8,813 bases of DNA from an uncultured Rhodoplanes sp. (lineage in GTDB: Bacteria > Pseudomonadota > Alphaproteobacteria > Rhizobiales > Xanthobacteraceae), in NCBI GenBank assembly GCA_936924235.1, contig CAKZHN010000134.1, positions 1 through 8,813 of the forward strand, read 5' to 3'. Made by a program: the position numbers and the translations under genes. Positions 1 to 6,609 of this stretch are shown piece by piece (within the stretch, counting starts at the first letter, position 1; each line of letters opens with the position of its first letter). The notes under the pieces were generated by a model. That model was given only the letters and a program-made list of their open reading frames with translations. It was not told where the DNA came from and did not search any database.

Positions 1-288
1 GCCCGGTTTGCTCAGCGCGACGTTGCGCATGATGACCGCCGACTGGTCCTTGCCGTCCTCGCGCTCGACGAACTCGGCAAAGCCGTCGAAAACGGAGCCG
101 ATGGCACCGATGCCGACACCATTCACGGTCACGGAGGCCTGACGCGGAGAAATCTTCCCGGGAAACTCGACCTTGAGGTCGAACTTCGCGCCGCTGAGGA
201 TCTCGGCGCGGTCGATCGGATAGATGGTCTGGCTGTGGGCCGCAGTCCCGCCGAGCAGGATCGCGGCAATCGCAAGAACGTGACGCAT
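1..288 (-). CDS. Secreted alkaline phosphatase-like protein, N-terminal part (runs off the left edge)
   Basis: The frame is open from an ATG at 288 to the window edge, giving 96 residues with no stop. Residues 1-19 look like a Sec signal peptide: MRH, then a hydrophobic core (VLAIAAILLGG), then small residues (TAAHS), with mature protein starting around QTIYPIDRAEIL. The mature start, including a segment like FDLKVEFPG and a beta-rich stretch ending VIMRNVALSKPG, resembles the domain that precedes the catalytic domain in alphaproteobacterial periplasmic alkaline phosphatases; I recognise it by memory, and no catalytic residue is inside the window. Two facts fit this: the gene follows phoD on the same strand after 81 bp, and a Pho box with a -10 lies just upstream. 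The ribosome site is weak (GGGAC about 8-12 nt before the ATG). An unrelated secreted protein remains possible. Confidence 0.6.
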   Translation of the reverse strand, partial: MRHVLAIAAILLGGTAAHSQTIYPIDRAEILSGAKFDLKVEFPGKISPRQASVTVNGVGIGAIGSVFDGFAEFVEREDGKDQSAVIMRNVALSKPG

Positions 289-317
289 GAATTTAAGTCC
301 CGGTGGCGGCTTCAACT

Positions 318-355
318 CACATAAGTCGCCATCGTGACAGTCATGTAACGGTCAC
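318..355 (-). promoter_or_regulatory. Candidate PhoB-binding site (Pho box) and -10 for the alkaline phosphatase-like gene
   Basis: Read on the minus strand, positions 351-334 give CCGTTAC-ATGA-CTGTCAC, two 7-mers with a 4-nt spacer, the Pho box layout (consensus CTGTCAT-N4-CTGTCAT). The second 7-mer matches at 6 of 7. Nine nucleotides further on is TTATGT (324-319), a plausible -10, which is the same spacing as I recall for Escherichia coli phoA. Transcription would start near 311, leaving a leader of about 20 nt before the ATG at 288. The plus strand over 338-355 also reads CAGTCAT-GTAA-CGGTCAC, so the site is nearly symmetric (GTGAC at 334-338, GTCAC at 351-355). It lies between the phoD stop and the next gene. 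The match is seen; PhoB binding is inferred. Confidence 0.6.
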
Positions 356-369
356 AAAAGCTGACCCGC

Positions 370-1947
370 CTAGATTTTTTGCACTGTCGGCCCGGTGGTC
401 CAGCGCAGCAGCTTCGGCTCGATCCGCACCGACCACAGGTCGTTGCCGCCGACGTCCTTCAGCGTCACCGTCATCACCTCGGTGGCCCCATCGATGGCCA
501 CATGGCCGTAGAACTGCAGGCCGAAGCATGGCGCGAGGTTGTCGCCCTGCGCAGCGCTGCAGCCGTTCTGGTAGCGCACCTGCGGGCCGAAGGTGTTGTC
601 GATCTCGCCCGGGCTCCAGGTGCCGGCGTGCAGCGGGCCGGAGATGAACTCCCAGAACGGCTCGAAGTCCTGGAACTGGGCGCGGTTCGGATCGTAGTAA
701 TGCGCCGCCGTGTAGTGCATGTCGGCGGTGACCCACACCGTGTTGCGCACGCCGGCGTGCTTGATGAAGCTCAACAGGTCCGCGATCTCGAGCTCTCGGC
801 CGACCGGCGCGCCGCTGCCCAGCGCCACGGCGTCGTAGCTCACCACAGAGAGCGGAAGGTCGGCGGCGATCACCTTCCAGGTCGCGCTGGAGCGCGACAA
901 CTCGCGCTTGAGCCATTCGACCTGGGCGGCGCCGAGGATGGCCGAATCCGGCCCGAGCACCGTGTCGCGGTTGCCGTTCGGCCCGCGATAGCTCCGCATG
1001 TCGAGCAGGAACACGTCGAGCAGCGGGCCGTAGGAGACCTTGCGATAGATGCGCCCGATCTCGGCCTGGGTCTGCCGCACCGGCATGTACTCGCAGAAGG
1101 CCCTGCGGCCGTGCGCCGCCAACAGCGAGGCGTTGGTGTTGCCGTAGTCGCCGCGGTTCTGGCCGGGAAACCAGTCGTTGGTGACCTCGTGGTCGTCCCA
1201 CTGCGCGAACACCGGCACTTCGGCGTTGAAGCGGCGCAGGTTCTGATCGAGCAGATTGTATTTGTAATTGCCGCGGAAGTCGGCCACGGAGCTGGCGTGG
1301 TGCGATTTCTCCTCGGTCACGATGTTGCGCCACACCTCGCCGTTCGGCAGCTTCTGCTCGCGCGGCATGACATCGTCCGCATAGATGCTGTCGCCGGAAT
1401 GGATGAAGAAGTCGGGGCGGTCGCCGTGCATGGTCGCAAAGGTGCGCATGCCGCCGTGGGACTCGTCGATGCCCCAGCTCTGGCCGGCCACGTCGCCGGA
1501 CCACACGAACGACACCGAGCGGCGGTCCGCCGGCGCGGTGCGGAAGCGGCCGACCACCGCTTCGCTGGTAATGGTCGGCGCAGCCAGGTCCTCGAATCGC
1601 ACGCGATAGAAGATGTCCTGACCCGCCGGGAGACTCTCGAGCAACGCCTTCGCCGTGTAGTCACTCTCAGGCAACGCATCGATTGCGGCCGTGCCGCGGA
1701 TGTCCTTGAAGCTGTCGGTGGTCGCGACCTCGACCAGCATGCGCGACGGCCGGTCGGCCCGCGCCCAGACCATGGCCGAGTCGGCGGACACGTCGCCGGA
1801 CTGGATGCCGTGGGTGATCTGCGGCCGGTCGGCCGCGCGGCTGATGTAGGGCCTGGCGATGGAGCCGACGCTTGCAAACGCTGTCACTGACGCGGCCCTT
1901 ACCAGGAACCGGCGGCGTGTGAGCCGCGTGCGCGAGATGGCGACCAT
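370..1947 (-). CDS. phoD: PhoD-family alkaline phosphatase (Tat-exported phosphodiesterase/phosphomonoesterase)
   Basis: The 525-aa product has the usual PhoD length and order. PhoD enzymes release phosphate from phosphomonoesters and diesters outside the cytoplasmic membrane, using calcium and iron. A twin-arginine signal is clear: TRRRFLV at residues 10-16, a hydrophobic stretch to about 30, and a likely cleavage near SRAA (36-39). Residues about 42-138 form the N-terminal fibronectin-like domain (THGIQSGDVSADSAMVWAR...). The metallophosphoesterase-like core shows SGD at 150-152, HSGDSIYAD at 183-191, WDDHE at 250-254, LLDMRSYR at 314-321 and TADMHY at 407-412, which supply the metal and phosphate ligands in this family. 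The ATG at 1947 is supported by GGAGG at 1956-1952, four nt away. A second phosphatase-like gene follows downstream. I saw only a lone Pho half-site (CTGTCAA, around 1989-1995) upstream, so phosphate control of phoD itself is not shown. Confidence 0.93.
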   Translation of the reverse strand: MVAISRTRLTRRRFLVRAASVTAFASVGSIARPYISRAADRPQITHGIQSGDVSADSAMVWARADRPSRMLVEVATTDSFKDIRGTAAIDALPESDYTAKALLESLPAGQDIFYRVRFEDLAAPTITSEAVVGRFRTAPADRRSVSFVWSGDVAGQSWGIDESHGGMRTFATMHGDRPDFFIHSGDSIYADDVMPREQKLPNGEVWRNIVTEEKSHHASSVADFRGNYKYNLLDQNLRRFNAEVPVFAQWDDHEVTNDWFPGQNRGDYGNTNASLLAAHGRRAFCEYMPVRQTQAEIGRIYRKVSYGPLLDVFLLDMRSYRGPNGNRDTVLGPDSAILGAAQVEWLKRELSRSSATWKVIAADLPLSVVSYDAVALGSGAPVGRELEIADLLSFIKHAGVRNTVWVTADMHYTAAHYYDPNRAQFQDFEPFWEFISGPLHAGTWSPGEIDNTFGPQVRYQNGCSAAQGDNLAPCFGLQFYGHVAIDGATEVMTVTLKDVGGNDLWSVRIEPKLLRWTTGPTVQKI

Positions 1948-1951
1948 TGGT

Positions 1952-1975
1952 CCTCCGCCGTTGATTCGCGGCGGA
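1952..1975 (-). promoter_or_regulatory. phoD Shine-Dalgarno partly enclosed in a hairpin
   Basis: On the minus strand the leader reads UCCGCCG, an 8-nt loop, then CGGCGGA followed directly by GG and ACCAAUG. The 7-bp perfect stem (1975-1969 with 1960-1954) contains the GGA of the Shine-Dalgarno sequence GGAGG (1956-1952). A folded leader would therefore partly hide the ribosome site of phoD. The pairing is seen in the sequence; any effect on translation is inference. Confidence 0.45.
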
Positions 1976-2138
1976 CAATGGGTGCGCTCTTTGACAGAGA
2001 CTCGGCTCTTCTGCGACGGCTTGATGACTCGCCGCGATGCTTTGGTGATGATGGTTTGGCGTTTCTGAGATTTGGCGATTCCGGGATGTGGCGTTAACGT
2101 CTGTGGCGGGGATTGCTGGGCAGGGCTGCGGGGCGCGC

Positions 2139-3530
2139 GTGCAACAATACGAATTGATTGTCATCGGCAGCGGGCCGGCCGGGCGCCGCGCCGCAATCCA
2201 GGCGGCCAAGCTCGGACGCAGCGTTCCCGTCATCGAGAACCGGCTGCGGGTCGGCGGGGTCTCGGTGCACACCGGCACGATACCGTCGAAAACCCTGCGC
2301 GAGACGGTGCTGAACCTCTCAGGCTGGCGCGAGCGCGGCTTCTACGGGCTCGCCTACCGGGTGAAGAAGGACATCGAAGGCAAGGACCTCGGCGTCCGGC
2401 TGCGCATGACGCTCGATCACGAGATCGAGGTGCTGGAGCATCAGTTTGCAAGGAACGGCGTGAAGACCTTTGCCGGTGTCGCCCGTTTCGCCGATCCGCA
2501 TACGCTGACCGTGACGGCCAACTCGGAGGAGCACAGCTTCACCGGCGATCGGATCATCATCGCGGTCGGGACCTCGCCGTATAGGCCGCCCGACATTCCG
2601 TTCAACGGCCGCAACGTGTTCGACAGCGACGACATCGCGACCGAGCCGCACGTGCCGAAGAGCCTGACCGTGGTCGGCGCCGGCGTGATCGGTATCGAAT
2701 ACGCCACCATCTTCTCGGCGCTCGACGTGCCGGTGACGATCGTCGAGCCGCGCGAGCACTTCCTGGAGTTCATCGATCGCGAGATCATCGACGAGTTCAT
2801 GCACGATCTGCGCAAGCGCGGCATCCAGTTCAGGCTCGGTGCCAGGGTCGACCGGGTCGAGATCGACGCGCAGGGCCAGGCGGTGAGCCATCTGTCCGAC
2901 GGCCGCCGCGTCCGCACCGAGATGCTGCTCTATGCGGCGGGCCGCGTCGGCGCCACGAAGGACCTCGGGCTCGAGAACTGTGGGCTCGAGGCCGACGGCC
3001 GCGGCCGCCTGACCATCGACCGCAAGACGTTCCAGACCAAGGTGCCGCACATTTACGCGGCGGGCGACGTGATCGGCTTCCCGAGCCTCGCGTCGACCTC
3101 GATGGAGCAGGGCCGCATCGCCGCCTGCCACGCCTTCGGTGCGCCGGTGCCTCCGGCCCCGGAGCATCTGCCCTACGGCATCTATGCGGTGCCGGAAATC
3201 TCCACCGTCGGCCTCACCGAGGCGCAGGCGCGGGAGCAGGGCATCGGCTTCGAGATCGGTATCGCGCGGTTTCGCGAGATCTCGCGCGGGCACATCATGG
3301 GGCTGGAGACCGGCATGATGAAGCTCGTGTTCTCGCTCGCCGACCGCAAGCTGCTGGGCGCGCATATCGTCGGCGAAGGCGCGACCGAGCTCATTCACAT
3401 CGGCCAGGCGGTGCTCAACCTCGGCGGCACCATCGACTATTTCGTGCAGAACGCCTTCAACTATCCGACGCTGGCGGAGGGCTACAAGATCGCCGCGCTC
3501 GACGCCTACAACCGCATGGGCCCGCGGTAG
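2139..3530 (+). CDS. sthA: Soluble (Si-specific) NAD(P)+ transhydrogenase
   Basis: This is a 463-aa cytoplasmic flavoprotein of the pyridine nucleotide-disulfide oxidoreductase family that moves hydride between NADPH and NAD+. The FAD-binding motif IGSGPAG is at residues 9-15. The segment VGGVSVHTGTIPSK (38-51) replaces the redox-active CxxxxC of lipoamide dehydrogenase with residues that cannot form a disulfide, as expected for SthA. The nucleotide-binding fold starts VVGAGVIG (178-185) and ends in E203, YAAGR (265-269) and IYAAGDVIG (305-313) follow, and the C-terminal FNYPT (440-444) takes the place of the HPT catalytic motif of disulfide reductases, a mark of this family. I chose the GTG at 2139 because homologs begin with a short M-Q-x-Y-D/E-L lead before the FAD motif, and GGGG lies about 6-10 nt upstream. 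In-frame GTGs at 2088 and 2103 would add 17 or 12 unusual residues. It is divergent from phoD and converges on the permease genes with a 12-bp gap. Confidence 0.92.
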   Translation: MQQYELIVIGSGPAGRRAAIQAAKLGRSVPVIENRLRVGGVSVHTGTIPSKTLRETVLNLSGWRERGFYGLAYRVKKDIEGKDLGVRLRMTLDHEIEVLEHQFARNGVKTFAGVARFADPHTLTVTANSEEHSFTGDRIIIAVGTSPYRPPDIPFNGRNVFDSDDIATEPHVPKSLTVVGAGVIGIEYATIFSALDVPVTIVEPREHFLEFIDREIIDEFMHDLRKRGIQFRLGARVDRVEIDAQGQAVSHLSDGRRVRTEMLLYAAGRVGATKDLGLENCGLEADGRGRLTIDRKTFQTKVPHIYAAGDVIGFPSLASTSMEQGRIAACHAFGAPVPPAPEHLPYGIYAVPEISTVGLTEAQAREQGIGFEIGIARFREISRGHIMGLETGMMKLVFSLADRKLLGAHIVGEGATELIHIGQAVLNLGGTIDYFVQNAFNYPTLAEGYKIAALDAYNRMGPR

Positions 3531-3545
3531 CTCGCGCTTGAGCTA
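3528..3545. repeat. Small palindrome containing both convergent stop codons
   Basis: TAGCTC (3528-3533) and GAGCTA (3540-3545) form a perfect 6-bp inverted repeat around a 6-nt loop. The left TAG is the sthA stop and the right CTA is the stop of the permease on the other strand. The stem is short and has no T-run on either side, so it is a poor intrinsic terminator; I list it only as a structure between two converging transcripts. Confidence 0.5.
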
Positions 3546-4334
3546 GCCCTTGGCCATCCGCACCATGCCCCAGCGCTGCACGGTGGCCTTCTCGATCGAG
3601 CCAAACACCAGCCGCTCGAACGCAAAGCCGATGCCGCCGATCACGATCAGCGAAGCGATCATGACGTCGGCGTTGAGAAATTCTTTCGCGTCGAAGATCA
3701 CCCAGCCGAGGCCCCAGTCCGAGGCGGCGAGGAACTCGGCGCCGATCACGGCGATCCAGGCGCGCAGGAACGACTGGCGCAGGCCGGTGATGATGTAGGG
3801 CGACGCCGCCGGCACCATCACCTTCCAGAACAGCGCATTCTCGTTCGCGCCCATCGCGCCCGCGGCGCGCAGCCACAGCGGATTGACGGCGCGCACGCCC
3901 GACCAGGTGTTGAGCAGCATGGGAAACAGCGCGGCATAGAACACGATCAGGATAGCGACCGTGTTGCCGAGGCCGAACCACAGGATGAACACCGGCACCC
4001 AGGCGAGCGACGGGATCGGCATCAGCGCGCTCACCAGCGGCATGACGAAGTTCTCGACCGGCTTGAAGCGGCCCATCAGGATGCCGAGCGGAATGCCGGC
4101 GATCACCGCGATGCCGAGCCCGAGCAGCACGCGGTAGAGCGTGGCGGCGGCATGCTCGATCATGGTGCCGTCGATCAGCGAGCCCCACAGCGCGTTCCAC
4201 ACCTTCGGCAGGGTCGGCATCAGCGCCGGCGGGAAATGGCCGGTGCGCGCGATGGCCTCGTAGAGCGCGAGCGCAACAACGATCGTCGCAGTCGCGCGCA
4301 AGGCCGAGCGGTGCCGGTCGTAAAACGCGCTCAT
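3543..4334 (-). CDS. ABC transporter permease, NitT/TauT (SsuC/TauC-like) family, second of a pair
   Basis: The 263-aa product is an inner-membrane channel subunit of an importer for small anions or organosulfur compounds. Hydrophobic segments lie at about 15-30, 65-88, 98-120, 123-143 and 224-245. The cytoplasmic EAA-type loop, which docks the ATPase, is at about 158-185 (RAAGAMGANENALFWKVMVP, then ASPYIITGLR). SLAWVPVFILWFGLG (109-123) and the FPMLLNTW segment (137-144) are typical of SsuC-like permeases. The ATG at 4334 overlaps the stop of the upstream permease by four bases (ATGA), so the two are translationally coupled. A longer open frame reaching 4493 only reads the upstream gene in another frame. 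It ends TVQRWGMVRMAKG, close to the end of its partner (TVMRWGMVR), which points to duplication. No ATPase or binding protein follows: sthA comes in from the other side. Substrate is not readable from the sequence. Confidence 0.87.
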   Translation of the reverse strand: MSAFYDRHRSALRATATIVVALALYEAIARTGHFPPALMPTLPKVWNALWGSLIDGTMIEHAAATLYRVLLGLGIAVIAGIPLGILMGRFKPVENFVMPLVSALMPIPSLAWVPVFILWFGLGNTVAILIVFYAALFPMLLNTWSGVRAVNPLWLRAAGAMGANENALFWKVMVPAASPYIITGLRQSFLRAWIAVIGAEFLAASDWGLGWVIFDAKEFLNADVMIASLIVIGGIGFAFERLVFGSIEKATVQRWGMVRMAKG

Positions 4335-5146
4335 CGGACCATGCCCCAGCGCATCACGGTAAACTCTTCGAGCTTCTGGAACACGAGCTTTTCGAGCGCG
4401 AGGCCCAGCACCGCGATCACGAACACGCCCGCGAGCATCACGTCGGTGTTGAGGAATTCGCGCGCGCCGAAGATCATCCAGCCGAGCCCCCACGGCACCG
4501 CGGCGAGCATTTCGATGCCGACCAGAATGCGCCAGGCCTGGGCGAGGCCAAGCCGGAGCCCGGTGAGGATGTAGGGCAGCGCGCCGGGCACGATCACCTT
4601 GACGAACAGGCGCTTGTCGTCGGCGCCCATGGCCTGCGCCGAGCGCACCCAGATTTCCTTGACGGCCTTCACGCCGGTCCAGGTGTTGAAGATGATCGGA
4701 AAGGTCGACACGAAGGCGACCAGCAGCACCGCCGAGGTGTTGCCCAATCCGAACCAGAGCAGAAACAGCGGCGCATAGGCGAGGCCCGGGATCGGTGCGC
4801 CGATGCTGATGAGCGGCAGCACGATGTCCTCGGTGCGCCGCGAGCGGCCCATCAGGATGCCGAGCACCACGCCGACAATGGCGGCGAGCGCAAAGCCTGC
4901 CAGCAGCCGCAGGATGGTGTCGAAGGTGTGGTGCGGCAGGATGCCGTTGGCGGTGAGCCGGACGAAGGTCTCGGCAATGGTCACCAGCGACGGAAACAGC
5001 TTGGGCGGGAACACGCCGGCCCGCGCCACGATCTCCCAGAGGCCCAGCACAACGACGAACGGAAACGCATTGCGCGCGATCACGCGCCAGCGGGCGTTGG
5101 GATTCGGGGGTGCGAGCGCATTGCTACGAGCGGCGACGTCGGCCAT
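4331..5146 (-). CDS. ABC transporter permease, NitT/TauT (SsuC/TauC-like) family, first of a pair
   Basis: The 271-aa product is homologous to the permease encoded just downstream and probably forms a heterodimeric channel with it. Hydrophobic segments are at about 26-43, 80-101, 108-132, 135-153, 204-216 and 236-256. The EAA-type ATPase-docking loop is at about 168-198 (RSAQAMGADDKRLFVKVIVP, then GALPYILTGLR), close to the SsuC pattern. GLAYAPLFLLWFGLGN (121-136) and FPIIFNTW (149-156) match the family. I chose the ATG at 5146; an in-frame TTG at 5194 would add 16 residues that look unlike the family, though the ribosome site before 5146 is weak. It is first in the leftward transcript and divergent from the MetE-like gene across a 146-bp region, which suggests shared regulation and a shared substrate pathway. 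The specific solute is unknown. Confidence 0.86.
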   Translation of the reverse strand: MADVAARSNALAPPNPNARWRVIARNAFPFVVVLGLWEIVARAGVFPPKLFPSLVTIAETFVRLTANGILPHHTFDTILRLLAGFALAAIVGVVLGILMGRSRRTEDIVLPLISIGAPIPGLAYAPLFLLWFGLGNTSAVLLVAFVSTFPIIFNTWTGVKAVKEIWVRSAQAMGADDKRLFVKVIVPGALPYILTGLRLGLAQAWRILVGIEMLAAVPWGLGWMIFGAREFLNTDVMLAGVFVIAVLGLALEKLVFQKLEEFTVMRWGMVR

Positions 5147-5292
5147 GGGACAGGATAGGGCGATCTTGCGAAGCCGGACAAGTGTTTTGGGCAATGGCCC
5201 ATCGTATCCTGTGGCACGCTTCGTGGTTCATTTCGTCGCGCCGCTCAAATAACCTTGCGCACAACAATCAAAACCGCAGGGAGGGTCTTCCA
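5147..5292. promoter_or_regulatory. Divergent intergenic region with an inverted repeat
   Basis: This 146-bp gap must hold the promoters for both the leftward permeases and the rightward MetE-like gene. It contains a perfect 7-bp inverted repeat, CAGGATA (5151-5157) and TATCCTG (5205-5211), whose arms are about 54 bp apart centre to centre. With a 3-nt gap the match extends by CGA (5161-5163) and TCG (5202-5204). A shorter near-palindrome, GGGCAATGGCCC, sits between them at 5190-5201. Two arms about five helical turns apart could be a paired operator, but no regulator gene is in the window. I could not identify convincing -35/-10 pairs. The MetE-like gene has a strong ribosome site, AGGGAGGG at 5278-5285, seven nt before its ATG. 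Confidence 0.4.
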
Positions 5293-6489
5293 ATGTATCG
5301 CGCCACGAAAGACGTCATTCTGCCGACCACCATCACCGGCTCGCTGCCGCGGCCGAGCTGGTACACCGAGAATCTCGGCACGCGGCATTTCCTCGAAGCC
5401 ATGGTGACGCGCAAGTTCCGCGAGCAGTACGAGGACGCGCTCTGCTGCTACATCCGCGACCAGGAGATCGCCGGCCTCGACATCCTCACCGACGGCGACT
5501 GCCGCTTCGATGACGACGTCGGCGGCCAGAGCTGGACCGCCTATCCGCCGATGCATATGGCGGGCTTCGAGCACGACAACCCGCGGCCGACGCCGGCCGG
5601 CCGCGGCGGCGTCAGCTTCCCGCGCGGCCATATCCTGCACGACTATCTGGAGTCGCGGGTGATGCCCACGGTCGTGGGCCCGATCGGCCGCGGCGACCTG
5701 CAATACACCGAGATGTGGAAGGCCGCGCAACGCTTCACCAAGAAGCCGATGAAGTGGGGCGCGGTGTCGGCCGAGATCGTCGCCTTCGCGGTGCAGGACA
5801 AGCACTACAAGAACCCGGTCGACCGCATGTTTGCGATCGCGGACGCTTTCAACCAGGAATACCACGAGCTGGCCGATGCGGGCTGTCCGGTCATCCAGAT
5901 CGAGGAGCCGCAGATGCATCTGCTTGCGGCGCGCGGCGTCACCGATCCCGTGATCAATCCCAAGTTGATGCTCGAGGTCTTCAACCGGACGGTCAAAGGC
6001 TTGCGCGCCAAGACCGAGGTCTGGGCGCATTCGTGCTGGGGCAACCCGTCGCAGCAGCGGATGTTCGCGTCGGTGCAGAGCTACAAGGCGTCGCTCGAGT
6101 TGTACAACCAGGTCGACGCCGATGTGGTCACCTTCGAGTCGTCGAGCTCGGGCGGTATGGATCTCGAGGCGATCGGCAAGTCGATCACCGGCAAGAAGGT
6201 CTCGATCGGCGTGATTGACCACCACACCTTGCAGGTCGAGCAGCCGTCGCAGGTCGCCGACCAGATCCGCGCGGCACTCAAGCACATCCCGGCGGAGCGT
6301 CTGGTCATCTCCACCGATTGCGGCATGGGCCGCGAGGGCATGAGCCGGCGTCACGCTGCCTACAAGACCGTTTCGCTGGTGCTCGGCACCAACATGGTGC
6401 GCAAGGAGATCGGCGCGCCGGAGGCCCAGGTGCTGGCGGCGGACGCGCGGTATTCGCTGGTGCAGACGATCAAGGATGGTGTGGCGTAG
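5293..6489 (+). CDS. Core-MetE-like zinc-dependent thiol methyl/alkyltransferase (cobalamin-independent methionine synthase II family)
   Basis: The 398-aa product matches only the C-terminal catalytic barrel of MetE (full MetE is about 750 aa); the N-terminal domain that helps bind polyglutamyl methyl-folate is absent. It starts TTITGSLPRPSW (12-23), typical of this barrel. The zinc site is intact: H246 and C248 in AHSCWGN, E282 in VTFESSSSGG, C343 in STDCGMGRE, with E to C spacing of 61 as I recall for Escherichia coli MetE. The VDEP motif that binds the amino group of homocysteine appears as IEEPQ (203-207), so the usual Asp is Glu, which may mean another thiol acceptor. Relatives include methionine synthases, folate-independent core-MetE proteins and epoxyalkane:coenzyme M transferase. 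The start has an excellent ribosome site. It heads a rightward series with an oxidoreductase and a flavin monooxygenase and is divergent from SsuC-like permeases, so I infer methyl or alkyl transfer from a catabolised compound rather than normal methionine synthesis. Family is certain, substrate unknown. Confidence 0.85.
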   Translation: MYRATKDVILPTTITGSLPRPSWYTENLGTRHFLEAMVTRKFREQYEDALCCYIRDQEIAGLDILTDGDCRFDDDVGGQSWTAYPPMHMAGFEHDNPRPTPAGRGGVSFPRGHILHDYLESRVMPTVVGPIGRGDLQYTEMWKAAQRFTKKPMKWGAVSAEIVAFAVQDKHYKNPVDRMFAIADAFNQEYHELADAGCPVIQIEEPQMHLLAARGVTDPVINPKLMLEVFNRTVKGLRAKTEVWAHSCWGNPSQQRMFASVQSYKASLELYNQVDADVVTFESSSSGGMDLEAIGKSITGKKVSIGVIDHHTLQVEQPSQVADQIRAALKHIPAERLVISTDCGMGREGMSRRHAAYKTVSLVLGTNMVRKEIGAPEAQVLAADARYSLVQTIKDGVA

Positions 6490-6520
6490 GGCTTGTCGCG
6501 GAGCACGCTCTCTCAGCCCG

Positions 6521-6579
6521 TGTCCCGGGTCTACAGCGCATCACTCCGCTTCGCTCCGTGCTGCGCTGTGCCCGGGACA
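6521..6579. repeat. Palindromic intergenic repeat, copy 1
   Basis: TGTCCCGGG (6521-6529) pairs with CCCGGGACA (6571-6579), and ACAGCGCA (6533-6540) pairs with TGCGCTGT (6562-6569), separated by a small asymmetric bulge (TCT against G). The loop, 6541-6561, has an extra segment compared with copy 2. The same unit recurs at 8056-8102, with an A-T pair here (6533/6569) replaced by G-C there (8067/8093). It fills the gap between the MetE-like gene and the oxidoreductase gene. I recognise the type as the abundant intergenic palindrome of Bradyrhizobium and relatives. There is no T-run, so it is not a classic terminator; it may protect or process the mRNA. Confidence 0.8.
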
Positions 6580-6609
6580 GGTGGGGCGCGGTCGTGCCAA
6601 GATCGCGAC

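Noticed and set aside
379..1890. Long plus-strand open frame (503 codons) opposite phoD, and other long frames over phoD on both strands
   Set aside because: phoD has clear motifs throughout. The antisense frames are rich in Arg, Ala, His and Val with no domain signal, as expected from the GC-rich third positions of the real gene.
1985..2000. Pho box upstream of phoD
   Set aside because: Only one half-site (CTGTCAA on the minus strand) is recognisable; the 7-mers at the correct 11-bp period on either side do not match.
2040..2080. Repeated TTTGGCG words as a tandem operator upstream of sthA
   Set aside because: Only two 7-nt copies in T/G-rich sequence; no symmetry or further copies, so chance is likely.
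2319..3398. 359-codon minus-strand frame opposite sthA
   Set aside because: It is fully contained in sthA, has the low-complexity composition of a mirror frame, and no ribosome site or family motif.
4335..4493. Upstream extension of the second permease to 4493
   Set aside because: The extra 53 residues are Arg-rich and only read the end of the first permease in a different frame; ATG 4334 overlapping the upstream stop is the natural start.
5245..6354. 369-codon minus-strand frame opposite the MetE-like gene
   Set aside because: Repetitive Leu/Asp/Arg/Val composition typical of a shadow frame; the plus-strand gene holds all zinc ligands and a strong ribosome site.
6493..6609. TTG start at 6493 for the oxidoreductase gene
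   Set aside because: The extra 39 residues would translate the palindromic repeat; there is no ribosome site, and the family starts near ATG 6610.
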